Origin: Flavobacterium sp. UBA2787
Lineage (GTDB): Bacteria > Bacteroidota > Bacteroidia > Flavobacteriales > Flavobacteriaceae
Length of the DNA: 64,000 bases
NCBI GenBank assembly: GCA_002352205.1
Contig: DEHZ01000002.1
Location: 248,001 to 312,000, forward strand
Direction: 5' to 3'
The notes beneath the pieces are model-generated. The model did not search any database. It worked only from the letters and a program-made list of their open reading frames with translations, and was not told the origin of the DNA. Shown in pieces: positions 34,517-43,273 of this stretch (its first letter is position 1; every line of letters starts with the position of its first letter). Both the position numbers and the translations under genes were made by a program.

Positions 34517-35310
34517 TATGGTAAATTAATTTGATAGGTTCTAATTTCGCTGTTGGTAAAAATAATCAAAAATTGGTCTTTAATCAGAAATTTTTCGACG
34601 ATTTTTTCATCTAAATCGATTTGAGGACTTTTGTTGTTTTTAAAATAGTGATAATATAATTGATTTCCAATTTGATAAACCATCACTTCATTTGAAATAA
34701 TTTGTGCAGAATCAAATTTAGGAATTTGTCCTAGGGTAGAAATTTTTCCAAACACATCGCAAAATGAAACTAGCCCGTTTGAATCAATCCAATAAAATTG
34801 ATTGTAATCAGTTTGATAGAATTGAATTGGATTTTGAAATGGCTGAGACAACGGTTGAAAAACCTGCTTGTTAAAATCATATAATCCTAACTGCATTTGT
34901 AACGAATTGAAAATCCAGAGTCGGTTTTGAGATGCTAATCCCACCGCTGAAGTTACAATTGGATTGTTTTGAATTTTGGAAAAGTTAAATGATAAAGTTT
35001 CATTTAATTGATTATCTAACGTTATAACCGAATTGAATCCTTCATAAAAAAGAACAATTTTCAACGGATTTTGTAAATCAACACGCTTAATTTTTCCTAA
35101 AGAAAGATTTTTATATTGAAACAATTCATTTTCTTTTTGCTTGTAAAAAACATTTCCTTTTATATAATAATAATAGCCAAATGAGTCCATTGCAATGAAT
35201 TCATCTGCCACAAGTTGTTGAGAGGAAAGTAAAATTGGTGTAATCTTCTTCTCTTGCGAAAATCCAATCGCAACAAACAAAATCCAAAAAGACACAACTA
35301 TTTTTTTCAT
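34516..35310 (-). CDS. Secreted hypothetical protein, possibly beta-propeller-like
   Basis: 264 aa. Signal peptide (1-18, AIGFSQ), then a run of short beta-strand segments with recurring patterns such as YYYIKGNVFYKQ, LWIFNSLQMQLGLYDFN and FYWIDSNGLVSFCD, suggesting a degenerate propeller or repeat fold. I do not recognise the family. It is transcribed first in a pair with the deoxynucleoside kinase, sharing one base at the junction. A promoter variant TACTTTAG lies just upstream on the minus strand. Confidence 0.7.
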   Translation of the reverse strand: MKKIVVSFWILFVAIGFSQEKKITPILLSSQQLVADEFIAMDSFGYYYYIKGNVFYKQKENELFQYKNLSLGKIKRVDLQNPLKIVLFYEGFNSVITLDNQLNETLSFNFSKIQNNPIVTSAVGLASQNRLWIFNSLQMQLGLYDFNKQVFQPLSQPFQNPIQFYQTDYNQFYWIDSNGLVSFCDVFGKISTLGQIPKFDSAQIISNEVMVYQIGNQLYYHYFKNNKSPQIDLDEKIVEKFLIKDQFLIIFTNSEIRTYQINLP

Positions 35311-35434
35311 ATTGGCTAAAGTACAATTAAAACGATAATTTTTTAGTCAGAACACCTTATTTTTTAACAAAATGTTGGTAACAAAAATCTAAATAACTCG
35401 TCATATTTGTTCTATCAACATTAAACGTTTTGCT

Positions 35435-36343
35435 ATGAAAACTATTGTAGTTACTTTACTTACTTTTTTTGCGGCAGTTATCAGTGCGTTTGCACAGGAT
35501 TTTCAAGGTATGGCTGTGTATGAATCTAAAACCAGCACAGCAGATGCAAAAGCTACTTTGGCCGGAAACAGAGAAATTACTCCTGAAATGCAAAAGATGT
35601 TTGAAGAGCGTATGAAAAAAATGTTTGAAAAAACATTTATTTTAAATTTCGACAGAAACGCATCTATCTATAAAGAAGAAGAAAAATTAGATGCTCCCGG
35701 ACAAGGTGGCGGAATGCGAATGATGAGTAATATGATGGGCGGCGGCGGAACACATTATAAAAACGTGAAAGAAAAAGTTTTTACAGTTGATAAAGAGTTT
35801 TTTGGTAAAGAATTTTTAGTAAAAGATACCCTGCCAAAATTAGATTGGAAATTAGAAGGCGAGACTAAACAAATTGGCAATTATTTGTGTTTTAAAGCCA
35901 CGGCAGTAAGACCGGTTAGTCAATCTGATTTTAGAAATTTCAGAAGAAAAAAAGAGGAAGAAAAAAAGGAAGACAAAGAAGTTGTAAAGGAAGAAAAAAA
36001 GGAAGAAACCAAAACAACTAATTTTATGGATGGTTGGGAAATGCCATCAGAAGTGCAAATTACAGCTTGGTACACGCCTGATATTCCAATCAATCAAGGT
36101 CCGGAAAACTACTGGGGTTTACCGGGATTAATTTTAGAAGTAACTGATGGAAAAACGGTTATACTTTGCTCTAAAATTGTAATGAATACGAAAGATAAAA
36201 AAGAAATAAAAGCCCCTAAAAAAGGAAAAGAAGTTACACAAGCTGAATATGATAAAATTGTCACGGAAAAAATGGCCGAAATGCGTGAAATGAATCAAGG
36301 TCAAGGCGGAAGAGGCGGAACGCAGTTTAGAATTGGCGGATAG
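35435..36343 (+). CDS. GLPGLI family protein
   Basis: 302 aa secreted protein. Signal peptide (1-20), the family signature YWGLPGLILEV near residue 230, and conserved strands (YESKTSTADA, FILNFDRNASIY). Between them sits a highly charged Lys/Glu-rich insertion (about 168-196: RKKEEEKKEDKEV) that appears low-complexity. Function unknown; GLPGLI genes in Bacteroidota are usually next to TonB-dependent-receptor-like proteins, as here, 36 nt upstream. Confidence 0.92.
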   Translation: MKTIVVTLLTFFAAVISAFAQDFQGMAVYESKTSTADAKATLAGNREITPEMQKMFEERMKKMFEKTFILNFDRNASIYKEEEKLDAPGQGGGMRMMSNMMGGGGTHYKNVKEKVFTVDKEFFGKEFLVKDTLPKLDWKLEGETKQIGNYLCFKATAVRPVSQSDFRNFRRKKEEEKKEDKEVVKEEKKEETKTTNFMDGWEMPSEVQITAWYTPDIPINQGPENYWGLPGLILEVTDGKTVILCSKIVMNTKDKKEIKAPKKGKEVTQAEYDKIVTEKMAEMREMNQGQGGRGGTQFRIGG

Positions 36344-36379
36344 TTTTGATGATTTTTTAATATTTAGGAACATTTCAAC

Positions 36380-39106
36380 ATGATAAAAAAATATTTTTTA
36401 GCTCTTTGCTTATTGTTTTCCATATTTTCTTTTGCACAATCTGTCAGGATGGAAGGTTTTGTACAGGATTCTTTGCAAAAACCACTTGAAATGGCCAATG
36501 TAATGGCTGTGAATCAAGTTACAAAAGCGATGGATTCCTATGCTATTACAAATGATAAAGGAAAATTTCAATTAAGCTTAAAACCAAATTCAACATACAA
36601 AATCAAAGTCAGTTATATTGGTTACCAACCTTTGGATGTTTCGGTTGAAACGAAAGAAGATGATATTCAAAAAATATTAATTCTTAAAGAAGGTGGTTTT
36701 GATTTGGAAGGTGTAGAAATTGTTCAAGAAATGCCTGTTTCCATTAGTGGCGATACTATTATATATAACGCAGATTCTTTTAAAACAGGAACAGAAAGAA
36801 AGTTAGAAGATGTACTCAAAAGACTTCCCGGAGTAGATGTAAATGCCGATGGTGAAATTGAAGTGGAAGGGAAAAAAGTAAGTCAGTTACTTGTTGATGG
36901 GAAAAAGTTTTTTGAAGGCGATACCAAATTGGGAGCCAAAAATATTCCGTCTGATGCGGTCGATAAAGTGCAAGTGTTGCGAAATTACACCGAAGTGAGT
37001 CAGCTTCGTGGATTAGAAAATAATAATGATGACATTGCTATCAATATAAAACTCAAAAAAGGGAAAAATAAATTTTGGTTCGGCGATATTTCTGCAGGTG
37101 TAGGTCCGGATGAGCGTTATATTATCAATCCAAAATTATTTTACTACAGTCCGAATACGAGTATAAACGTACTTTCAAATTTTAATAATATTGGCGATGT
37201 GCCTTTTTCACTTCGTGATTATTTTAGGTTAACCGGTGGTTCAAGAAATACAATTAGTCGTAGCGGAACAAATTTTAATGTTTCTTCTAACGATTTAGGA
37301 ATTTCAACACAGCGAAATAATCGTGCGGCTGAAATTGATACAAAATTTGGAGCAGTAAACGTAACTCAGCAAATTACTAAAACATGGAATGTGAGTGGTT
37401 TTGCCGTTTTTACATCGGATAAAACGCAAACTAATACACAATCGCGTTATGAATATTTTTTGCCCAACTCTACCGAAGTCGCTACGCAAGAAACCAGAAA
37501 TGATATCTCTAATTTGACTAATAATTTGTCGATTATAAAATTTGGTTCGAAATTTAAACCAAATACGAATTTTCAGTTTGACTACGATGTTTCGTTAAAA
37601 AGATCCAATCAGGAAGAAGCAAATTTGGTAGAAACAAATGAAACTTCTTTTGACGGAAGTCAGAATTTCAACAGTATAAATTCATTTAAAAAGCAAGATC
37701 CGCTGACACTAAATCAAAGCTTGAATATGTTTTGGACTCAAGATGAAAAAAATACTTGGGCTTTAGAAATGCAGCACCTTTATCAGGATGAAGATCCGCT
37801 TTACAATCCAAATTTATTAAACGAACCATTTGAAGAATTGGGACTTTTTAATGTAAATCAGAGTAGCTTCAATATTAATCAAACTCGATTTGTTAAGACC
37901 AATAAATTAGATGCTAAAATTGATTATTATTATTCCTTAACTTCAAAAAGTAATATTAATATCACTTTAGGAAATACCAATTCTTACCAAAGTTATAATT
38001 CCGGAATTTTTCAGGCATTGGATAATGGAACTAATTTAGTTTTAGATTCAGATGATTATAGAAATGACGTTCGTTATAGTTTTAATGATGCTTATTTAGG
38101 TGTTCATTATAAATTTATTACAGGTAAATTTACGTTCAATCCCGGCGTAAGTTTTCATTTATATAACACATTTAATGAACAGTTAAATTCTAAAGTAAGA
38201 GATGATTTTTCAAGAATTTTACCGGATGTTTTTGCTCAATATCAAATAAAAAAATCGGAATCTTTGACATACAATTACAGAATGAGTAATGTTTTTAGTG
38301 ATGTAAATTCTTTTGTACAAGGATTAACATTTAGCAATTTCAACTCATTCAATAGAGGAAATCGTTTGCTGGAAAATGCATTACAACAAACTCATTCCTT
38401 GCGATATTTTAAATACAATCTGTTTAATTATACAACTATTTTTGGTAATTTAATCTATTCTAAAACGACTGATCCGGTTGTGAATAGAGCTTTTTTTAAT
38501 GGTATCTATCAATTGAATGAACGAGTAAATTTAGATGTTGAAAATGAAAGTGTAAACGGAACAATAGGTTATCAACGCACTTTTTTAAAATATTATAAAG
38601 CAAATGTTGGAGCCAATTTAAACTGGTCAAAATTCAATACGCTTCGAGTTTTTGAGTTGAATAATGTTGAGGTTGAAAGGCTTCAAACAACCGAATCGTT
38701 CAGCCAAATTTATAGAGCTTCTTTAGGGACGCAGTTTAAACAATGGCCTAATATTGAAGTGGGTTACAGTATAACTTTAAATGATTATGAAAGTACGACT
38801 TTTAAAACCCAACAACCATTTGCTCGTTTAGATTATTTCTTTTTGGATGGATTTTCATTCAATGCAGAATATGATTATTATAATTATTCAAATGCAAACG
38901 GAACTATCAATAATGAATATGATTTTTTAAATACAAGTTTGAGTTATCGAAAAAAAGATGCAAAAATGGAATATAAAGTAGGCGTAACCAATTTATTAGA
39001 TACTAAATCATTAAATGATGATAGTTTTAATCAATCATTTTATTCCACTTCGCAGTATGTTGTTCAACCACGATATTTAATTTTTACACTTAGATATAAT
39101 TTATAA
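36380..39106 (+). CDS. TonB-dependent-receptor-like outer-membrane protein
   Basis: 908 aa. Signal peptide (1-19), CarboxypepD_reg-like domain (about 22-110: MEGFVQDSLQKPLEMANVMA), a plug-like domain (about 115-230: LEDVLKRLPGVDVNADGEIEVEG and VDGKKFFEGD) and a long C-terminal beta-barrel of the OMP_b-brl_3 type ending in YLIFTLRYNL. No canonical TonB box is evident. Almost certainly cotranscribed with the GLPGLI gene; the pair may form an import or surface-assembly unit of unknown substrate. Confidence 0.85.
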   Translation: MIKKYFLALCLLFSIFSFAQSVRMEGFVQDSLQKPLEMANVMAVNQVTKAMDSYAITNDKGKFQLSLKPNSTYKIKVSYIGYQPLDVSVETKEDDIQKILILKEGGFDLEGVEIVQEMPVSISGDTIIYNADSFKTGTERKLEDVLKRLPGVDVNADGEIEVEGKKVSQLLVDGKKFFEGDTKLGAKNIPSDAVDKVQVLRNYTEVSQLRGLENNNDDIAINIKLKKGKNKFWFGDISAGVGPDERYIINPKLFYYSPNTSINVLSNFNNIGDVPFSLRDYFRLTGGSRNTISRSGTNFNVSSNDLGISTQRNNRAAEIDTKFGAVNVTQQITKTWNVSGFAVFTSDKTQTNTQSRYEYFLPNSTEVATQETRNDISNLTNNLSIIKFGSKFKPNTNFQFDYDVSLKRSNQEEANLVETNETSFDGSQNFNSINSFKKQDPLTLNQSLNMFWTQDEKNTWALEMQHLYQDEDPLYNPNLLNEPFEELGLFNVNQSSFNINQTRFVKTNKLDAKIDYYYSLTSKSNINITLGNTNSYQSYNSGIFQALDNGTNLVLDSDDYRNDVRYSFNDAYLGVHYKFITGKFTFNPGVSFHLYNTFNEQLNSKVRDDFSRILPDVFAQYQIKKSESLTYNYRMSNVFSDVNSFVQGLTFSNFNSFNRGNRLLENALQQTHSLRYFKYNLFNYTTIFGNLIYSKTTDPVVNRAFFNGIYQLNERVNLDVENESVNGTIGYQRTFLKYYKANVGANLNWSKFNTLRVFELNNVEVERLQTTESFSQIYRASLGTQFKQWPNIEVGYSITLNDYESTTFKTQQPFARLDYFFLDGFSFNAEYDYYNYSNANGTINNEYDFLNTSLSYRKKDAKMEYKVGVTNLLDTKSLNDDSFNQSFYSTSQYVVQPRYLIFTLRYNL

Positions 39107-39111
39107 AAAGC

Positions 39112-39148
39112 AAAAACCCTGACTTCAAAATGAAAATCAGGGTTTTTT
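39112..39148. terminator. Bidirectional terminator between the outer-membrane protein and metK
   Basis: Stem AAAAACCCTGA/TCAGGGTTTTT with a 14-nt loop, between convergent genes. Confidence 0.85.
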
Positions 39149-39165
39149 ATGGTTGAGTTAGCTAA

Positions 39166-40416
39166 TTATAATCCAAAAGCTTTTTTTACAGGCTCAATAA
39201 AATCTAATTTTTCCCAAGTAAATAATTCCACTTCAACAGTTTTTGATAAACCTCCCGGAGCATTAAATGTTTTGGTAACGGTTTCGGGAGTTCTTCCCAT
39301 GTGACCATAAGCAGCCGTTTCACTGTAAATTGGATTTCTCAATTTCAAACGTTGTTCAATAAAATAAGGACGCATATCAAAAATGCTTTCTACAATTTTA
39401 CTGATTTCGCCGTCTTTCAAATTTATTTTTGATGTTCCATAGGTATTCACATTAATTGAAGTTGGTTCTGCAACACCAATAGCATACGATACTTGCACTA
39501 AAATTTCATCTGCAACACCGGCAGCAACTAAATTTTTAGCAATATGGCGAGTAGCATAAGCAGCACTTCTATCTACTTTTGAAGGATCTTTTCCTGAAAA
39601 AGCACCACCTCCGTGAGCTCCTTTTCCACCATAGGTATCTACGATGATTTTTCTTCCGGTTAAACCGGTATCTCCGTGAGGACCACCAATTACAAATTTC
39701 CCGGTTGGATTAATATGGTATTTAATTTTGTCATTAAATAAATGAGCATATTGAGGATTTTTAGCAATAACCCTTGGAATCAAAATATCAATGATATCTT
39801 TCTTTATTTTAGCTAACATCGTTGGTTCATCTGCAAAGTCATCGTGTTGAGTAGAAACTACTATGGCATCAATTCGAACCGGTTTGTTATCATCAGAATA
39901 TTCTAAAGTAACTTGCGATTTTGCATCGGGACGCAAATAGGTGATTTCGTTGTTTTCTCTACGTAAATCTGCTAAATCTTGTAACAATTGGTGAGATAAT
40001 TTCAGTGCTAAAGGCATGTATTCTGCTGTTTCATTTGTGGCATAACCAAACATCATTCCTTGGTCGCCTGCACCTTGTTCTTCTTTGCTTGCTCTGTCAA
40101 CACCTTGATTAATATCGGCAGATTGTTCGTGAATAGCTGATAAAACTCCACATGAATTGGCTTCAAACATATACTCACTTTTGGTGTAACCAATTTTTTT
40201 GATTACTTCTCTTGCAATGGTTTGAACATCTAAATAAGTGTTTGATTTTACCTCACCGGCAAGAATTACTTGACCTGTTGTAACCAATGTTTCACAAGCT
40301 ACTTTTGATTCTGGATCAAATGCCAAAAAATTATCGATTAAAGCATCACTAATTTGATCTGCTACTTTGTCCGGATGTCCTTCACTTACAGACTCTGACG
40401 TAAATAAATAAGCCAT
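39166..40416 (-). CDS. metK: S-adenosylmethionine synthetase
   Basis: 416 aa, makes SAM from methionine and ATP. Motifs: [21 protein letters not shown] at the start, [12 protein letters not shown], the P-loop-like [19 protein letters not shown] and [10 protein letters not shown]. Slightly longer than the E. coli enzyme, as in other Bacteroidota. Preceded by a 5' leader of about 150 nt with a SAM-II-like aptamer, so it is probably feedback-regulated by its own product. Confidence 0.98.
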   Translation of the reverse strand: MAYLFTSESVSEGHPDKVADQISDALIDNFLAFDPESKVACETLVTTGQVILAGEVKSNTYLDVQTIAREVIKKIGYTKSEYMFEANSCGVLSAIHEQSADINQGVDRASKEEQGAGDQGMMFGYATNETAEYMPLALKLSHQLLQDLADLRRENNEITYLRPDAKSQVTLEYSDDNKPVRIDAIVVSTQHDDFADEPTMLAKIKKDIIDILIPRVIAKNPQYAHLFNDKIKYHINPTGKFVIGGPHGDTGLTGRKIIVDTYGGKGAHGGGAFSGKDPSKVDRSAAYATRHIAKNLVAAGVADEILVQVSYAIGVAEPTSINVNTYGTSKINLKDGEISKIVESIFDMRPYFIEQRLKLRNPIYSETAAYGHMGRTPETVTKTFNAPGGLSKTVEVELFTWEKLDFIEPVKKAFGL

Positions 40417-40470
40417 AAATACAATTTAATTTTAACTGAATTTCTTCAGGATTAATACTATAAGATAGCG

Positions 40471-40560
40471 AAAAAACTAGATTGCACGAAAATAACTAAA
40501 GAAGAATTCTGCTTTAGCATTTTTTTACGAGGTTGCAATCAGTACAAATTTTTCCTCTTT
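40471..40560 (-). ncRNA. SAM-II-like riboswitch in the metK leader
   Basis: Reading the minus strand: P1 GAGG (40557-40554) pairs with CCTC (40532-40529). The loop ATTTGTACTGATTGCA (40549-40534) matches the 16-nt spacing and both ends of the SAM-II loop (AUUU...AUUGCA). The 3' segment AAATGCTAAAGCAG (40522-40509) holds the conserved GCUAAA and offers the pseudoknot pairings AAAU with AUUU and CAG with CUG (40542-40540). Downstream, TGCAATC (40486-40480) and CTTTAG (40501-40496) can instead pair with aptamer bases 40540-40534 and 40517-40512, forming a rival hairpin followed by a T-run. The core match is from memory of the class; P1 is only 4 bp. Confidence 0.7.
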
Positions 40561-40571
40561 TTAATTGGTTG

Positions 40572-40579
40572 CAAATGTA
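40572..40579 (-). promoter_or_regulatory. -7 promoter box for metK
   Basis: Minus strand TACATTTG, exact TAnnTTTG, just upstream of the SAM-II-like aptamer, giving a leader of about 150 nt. The rest of the 312-nt divergent region 40417-40728 is AT-rich; the plus-strand side has TTTG (40672-40675), 18 nt, then TAATTTTA (40694-40701) as a likely promoter for the next gene. Confidence 0.65.
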
Positions 40580-40728
40580 TGGAGGTTTTTATTAAAATAA
40601 AAATTATATTTTTCATTTGCATTTTTGTTTGTACACTGAAAAGTTAATTTGTAATATTTTTTCTTCAATTGTTTGATTTTAAAAAAAAAACATTAATTTT
40701 ATGTCTTAAAATATTAAACTTTTGATTT

Positions 40729-41631
40729 ATGAAAAAACTATTACTCTTAAGTATTTTTGCTTTCTCAATTTCTTCAAACTCCCAAACAGTGTTGTTTGAA
40801 GAAAACTTTGACGCTTATGATGATTTCATTATTGATGGAATCGGGGATTGGACAAATACAGATGTTGATTTAAGAAACACTTACGGTTTTCAAGGGGTTA
40901 CCTTTGCCAATACTGGTGTAGCAAAATCATTCCAGATTTTTAATTCAACAACAACTGCACCGCCATTAACACCTTCCGCAACAAGTGATTGGTCTGCCAG
41001 GTCTGGTCAAAAAGCTGCTGTTTGTTTTGCAGCTGTACCAGGAGCTGGTATTAATGCTAACAATGATTGGTTGATTTCGCCTCAGATTCAATTAGCTGCT
41101 TCGGGCAATACTTTAACTTTTTGGGCAAAGTCATGCGATACAGGATTTGGACTTGAAAAGTTTAAAGTAGGTGTTTCTACTACAAACAATCAAACAGCAA
41201 GTTTTACGTTTATTACCCCTGCACCTCATGTAGTTAATCCTGCAACAGCTCAATGGGTAGAATATACTTATAGTTTGGACGCATATCAAGGACAAAATGT
41301 CTTTATTGCAATTAATTGTGTTTCAGATGATCAGTTTGGTTTTGCAATAGATGATTTTCAAGTTACAACTACATTGAGTACACAAGATTTTTTTGCAAAC
41401 AACTTAAAAGTATATCCTAATCCAACAAAAGATATTCTTAATCTTTCTTCTTCTACAACATTAATTAATAGTGTTGAGGTTACAGATTTAAACGGAAGAA
41501 TCGTTAAATCATTTAACTTAAATGGAATTGCTCAAACAGAATTAAACGTGTCTGATTTAACTTCAGGTATGTATTTTGTTTCGGTTGAAACAGATTTAGG
41601 AATCGGTTCTACTAAAATTGTGAAGAATTAA
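40729..41631 (+). CDS. T9SS cargo protein with choice-of-anchor-J-like domain
   Basis: 300 aa secreted protein. Signal peptide (1-18), an MAM/choice-of-anchor-J type beta-sandwich (about 20-215: LFEENFD, NNDWLISPQIQLAASGNTLTFWAKS and FAIDDFQV) and a C-terminal type A sorting domain (about 225-300: LKVYPNPTKDILNL to SGMYFVSVETDLGIGSTKIVKN) that directs export by the type IX secretion system. Ligand or role unknown. It is followed by a terminator and a second cargo gene with a similar tail, suggesting a related pair. Confidence 0.9.
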   Translation: MKKLLLLSIFAFSISSNSQTVLFEENFDAYDDFIIDGIGDWTNTDVDLRNTYGFQGVTFANTGVAKSFQIFNSTTTAPPLTPSATSDWSARSGQKAAVCFAAVPGAGINANNDWLISPQIQLAASGNTLTFWAKSCDTGFGLEKFKVGVSTTNNQTASFTFITPAPHVVNPATAQWVEYTYSLDAYQGQNVFIAINCVSDDQFGFAIDDFQVTTTLSTQDFFANNLKVYPNPTKDILNLSSSTTLINSVEVTDLNGRIVKSFNLNGIAQTELNVSDLTSGMYFVSVETDLGIGSTKIVKN

Positions 41632-41652
41632 ATTATTTAATATATAGGATTT

Positions 41653-41685
41653 AAAAGTTCGGATTTATCCGAACTTTTTTATTTT
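41653..41685 (+). terminator. Terminator after the first T9SS cargo gene
   Basis: Stem AAAGTTCGGA/TCCGAACTTT with a 5-nt loop and a T-run. Confidence 0.88.
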
Positions 41686-41718
41686 TGTTAAAACGCTCTA
41701 TTGTATCTTATTTTATTT

Positions 41719-41726
41719 TAATTTTG
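41719..41726 (+). promoter_or_regulatory. -7 promoter box for the second T9SS cargo gene
   Basis: TAATTTTG, exact TAnnTTTG, 24 nt before the ATG. Confidence 0.6.
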
Positions 41727-41750
41727 GAAATCAATTTATAACTATTAATT

Positions 41751-42791
41751 ATGAAAAAACTACTACTTTCTACTTTAGTTCTTTTTGGAACTGTGTCTAG
41801 TGTAAATGCTCAATTGTTTCAAGCAGACAATTTTAATGCTTACACTCTTGGAAATTTAGGTACCGATCTTACTGGAGAAGTAGCCGGTCAAGGAGATTGG
41901 TTAACTTTTACATCAGGAACTGGAGGTGCAAATACAGATTTCCAAATTGTAACAGAAGTTGGTGAAAACGCAAATGTTCTACAAATTACAGGATCATCTA
42001 CAACTGAAAACAAATTTGCTTGGAAAGAAGCGGTTGAAGGTGCATGGACAGCTAGAGAAGCTGGAAATAATGTGCTAAAAGTGAAAACTGATTTTTTTAC
42101 AGGCGGACCAACTACAAGTGCAAACACTTATAGAGTTTTAATTTATGGAAGAACAGTAGCTGATCCTGAAGCAACGCCTTTATTAATCGCAGGATTTAAT
42201 TTAGTTGCATCAACAAAAATTTTGCAAGGTTTGTGTTATTTAAATAATGCGGGTACATTAAATACTTATTTAATAAATTTTGCAACTGGCGGTTTGGTGG
42301 TGCCTTCAAATTCTTGGATTGATATGGAAGTGATTTATAACCAGACTACAGGAAGAGTTAGTTGGGTTAGTACTGCAGCAAGTGTTGATGGTTATTATGA
42401 TGGTGCTGCTGCGAATTTTAATATCATCGAAGTTGATGTAGCGGTTATTGGTGGTACTGGAAATACTGTTTCATCACTTTTCAAAGTTGATAATTTTATT
42501 GTAGGAGCAGTTGCTACAGAAGATGATGTTCTTTCAACTCAAGAAAACATAATTGTTGATAAAGCTTTTAAAGTTTATCCAAATCCGGCAAATGATATTT
42601 TTAATATTGAAAGTAATTCAGCCATTGAAAATGTAACTTTAACTGACCTTAACGGAAGAACTGTAAAAAACATCAACGTTAATTCTTTGTCTTCAACAGA
42701 AGTAAATATTTCTGATTTAACATCAGGAATGTATTTTGTAACTGTACAAACTGATAACGGTTCTGGTTCTACAAAAATCATCAAAAAATAA
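41751..42791 (+). CDS. T9SS cargo protein with type A sorting domain
   Basis: 346 aa. Signal peptide (1-20, VNAQ), a beta-rich lectin-like central region (about 22-250: FQADNFNAYTLGNLGTDLTG and FKVDNFIVGAV) of no family I can name, and a C-terminal sorting domain (about 268-346: FKVYPNPANDIFNIESN to SGMYFVTVQTDNGSGSTKIIKK). Exported to the cell surface or medium through the PorT-dependent system. The sorting tail closely resembles that of the preceding gene, which may reflect duplication of the tail or shared selection. Confidence 0.88.
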   Translation: MKKLLLSTLVLFGTVSSVNAQLFQADNFNAYTLGNLGTDLTGEVAGQGDWLTFTSGTGGANTDFQIVTEVGENANVLQITGSSTTENKFAWKEAVEGAWTAREAGNNVLKVKTDFFTGGPTTSANTYRVLIYGRTVADPEATPLLIAGFNLVASTKILQGLCYLNNAGTLNTYLINFATGGLVVPSNSWIDMEVIYNQTTGRVSWVSTAASVDGYYDGAAANFNIIEVDVAVIGGTGNTVSSLFKVDNFIVGAVATEDDVLSTQENIIVDKAFKVYPNPANDIFNIESNSAIENVTLTDLNGRTVKNINVNSLSSTEVNISDLTSGMYFVTVQTDNGSGSTKIIKK

Positions 42792-42813
42792 TTGATATAA
42801 AATATCAAGTTTA

Positions 42814-42843
42814 AAATCCGGACTTAGTTCCGGATTTTTTTAA
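42814..42843 (+). terminator. Terminator after the second T9SS cargo gene
   Basis: Stem AAATCCGGA/TCCGGATTT with loop CTTAGT and a T-run. The following 42844-42955 is AT-rich sequence in which I see no gene. Confidence 0.88.
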
Positions 42844-42955
42844 TTTATTTTTCTAAACAAATTAAATAGTATAGAATTAAAATCTATTAAACCATTTATA
42901 AATAATAAAATTTAGAAAAATAATCTAAAATATTTTTTTATTTAGAAAATATTTC

Positions 42956-42963
42956 TACATTTG
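42956..42963 (+). promoter_or_regulatory. -7 promoter box for the sulfur amino-acid leader
   Basis: TACATTTG, exact TAnnTTTG, 20 nt before the ATG of the first leader peptide; no clear -33 box. Confidence 0.65.
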
Positions 42964-42982
42964 CCAAATCAAAATCTGAATA

Positions 42983-43054
42983 ATGAAATTTACAATTTGC
43001 AATATGTGTTGTCGTATGATGTGGAAATCTCCGCAGAGGAAACCTATTGCATAA
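42983..43054 (+). CDS. Met/Cys-rich leader peptide 1 of the metY operon
   Basis: 23-codon ORF with Met/Cys codons concentrated in CNMCCRMMW (residues 6-14): three Cys and three Met in nine codons. Its 3' part, GCAGAGG at 43033-43039, is complementary to CCTCTGC (43086-43092), the 5' arm of the terminator that follows. This is the layout of a transcription-attenuation leader: a ribosome stalled on Met or Cys codons would leave GCAGAGG free to sequester the terminator arm. It starts about 20 nt after a promoter box and precedes metY. Not similar to any protein I know; significance lies in codon content. Confidence 0.75.
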   Translation: MKFTICNMCCRMMWKSPQRKPIA

Positions 43055-43083
43055 TTTTAAATTTTTTAAAATAAGTACAATTG

Positions 43084-43112
43084 AACCTCTGCCCAAAAGC
43101 AGAGGTTTTTTT
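43084..43112 (+). terminator. Attenuator terminator 1 (metY leader)
   Basis: Stem AACCTCTGC/GCAGAGGTT, loop CCAAAA, followed by a T-run. The 5' arm has an alternative partner GCAGAGG at 43033-43039 within leader peptide 1. Confidence 0.85.
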
Positions 43113-43122
43113 ATATAAATAT

Positions 43123-43156
43123 CTCACCAACTCAGAACCTCAGTAACTCAGCAACT
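43123..43156 (+). repeat. Period-8 repeat before leader peptide 2
   Basis: Four in-phase octamers of the form CTCAnnAA/CTCAGAAC ending 8 nt before the ATG at 43165. Same class of element as the period-7 repeats. Confidence 0.65.
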
Positions 43157-43164
43157 AAAAAAAA

Positions 43165-43254
43165 ATGAACACTACAAAAAAAATAATTATGAACCGTATG
43201 ATGATGCACATGTGTTGTATCACAATCCCTCATTGCCAAAAGCGAAAGACATAA
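43165..43254 (+). CDS. Met/Cys-rich leader peptide 2 of the metY operon
   Basis: 29-codon ORF with MNRMMMHMCC at residues 9-18 (five Met and two Cys) and another Cys at residue 24. An internal ATG at 43189 is an alternative start. The sequence TTGCCAAAAG (43233-43242) can pair with CTTTTGGTAA (43279-43288; one G-U), which contains part of the 5' arm of terminator 2. The architecture repeats that of leader 1, so metY seems to lie behind two successive attenuators. Related to leader 1 by the MCC core but not an obvious exact duplication. Confidence 0.75.
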   Translation: MNTTKKIIMNRMMMHMCCITIPHCQKRKT

Positions 43255-43273
43255 TCTAGTTATAACTTGTTTA

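Noticed and set aside
35940..36020. Lys/Glu-rich insertion in the GLPGLI protein as a frameshift or repeat expansion
   Set aside because: The frame is intact on both sides and the codons are varied, so it is simply a charged low-complexity linker.
40640..40728. A possible leader or riboswitch on the plus strand before the first T9SS cargo gene
   Set aside because: Only AT-rich sequence and a likely promoter are visible; no conserved motif or stable hairpin.
42844..42955. Inverted AT-rich stretch before the metY leader as an operator
   Set aside because: The complementarity is between low-complexity A/T runs and could arise by chance in such composition.
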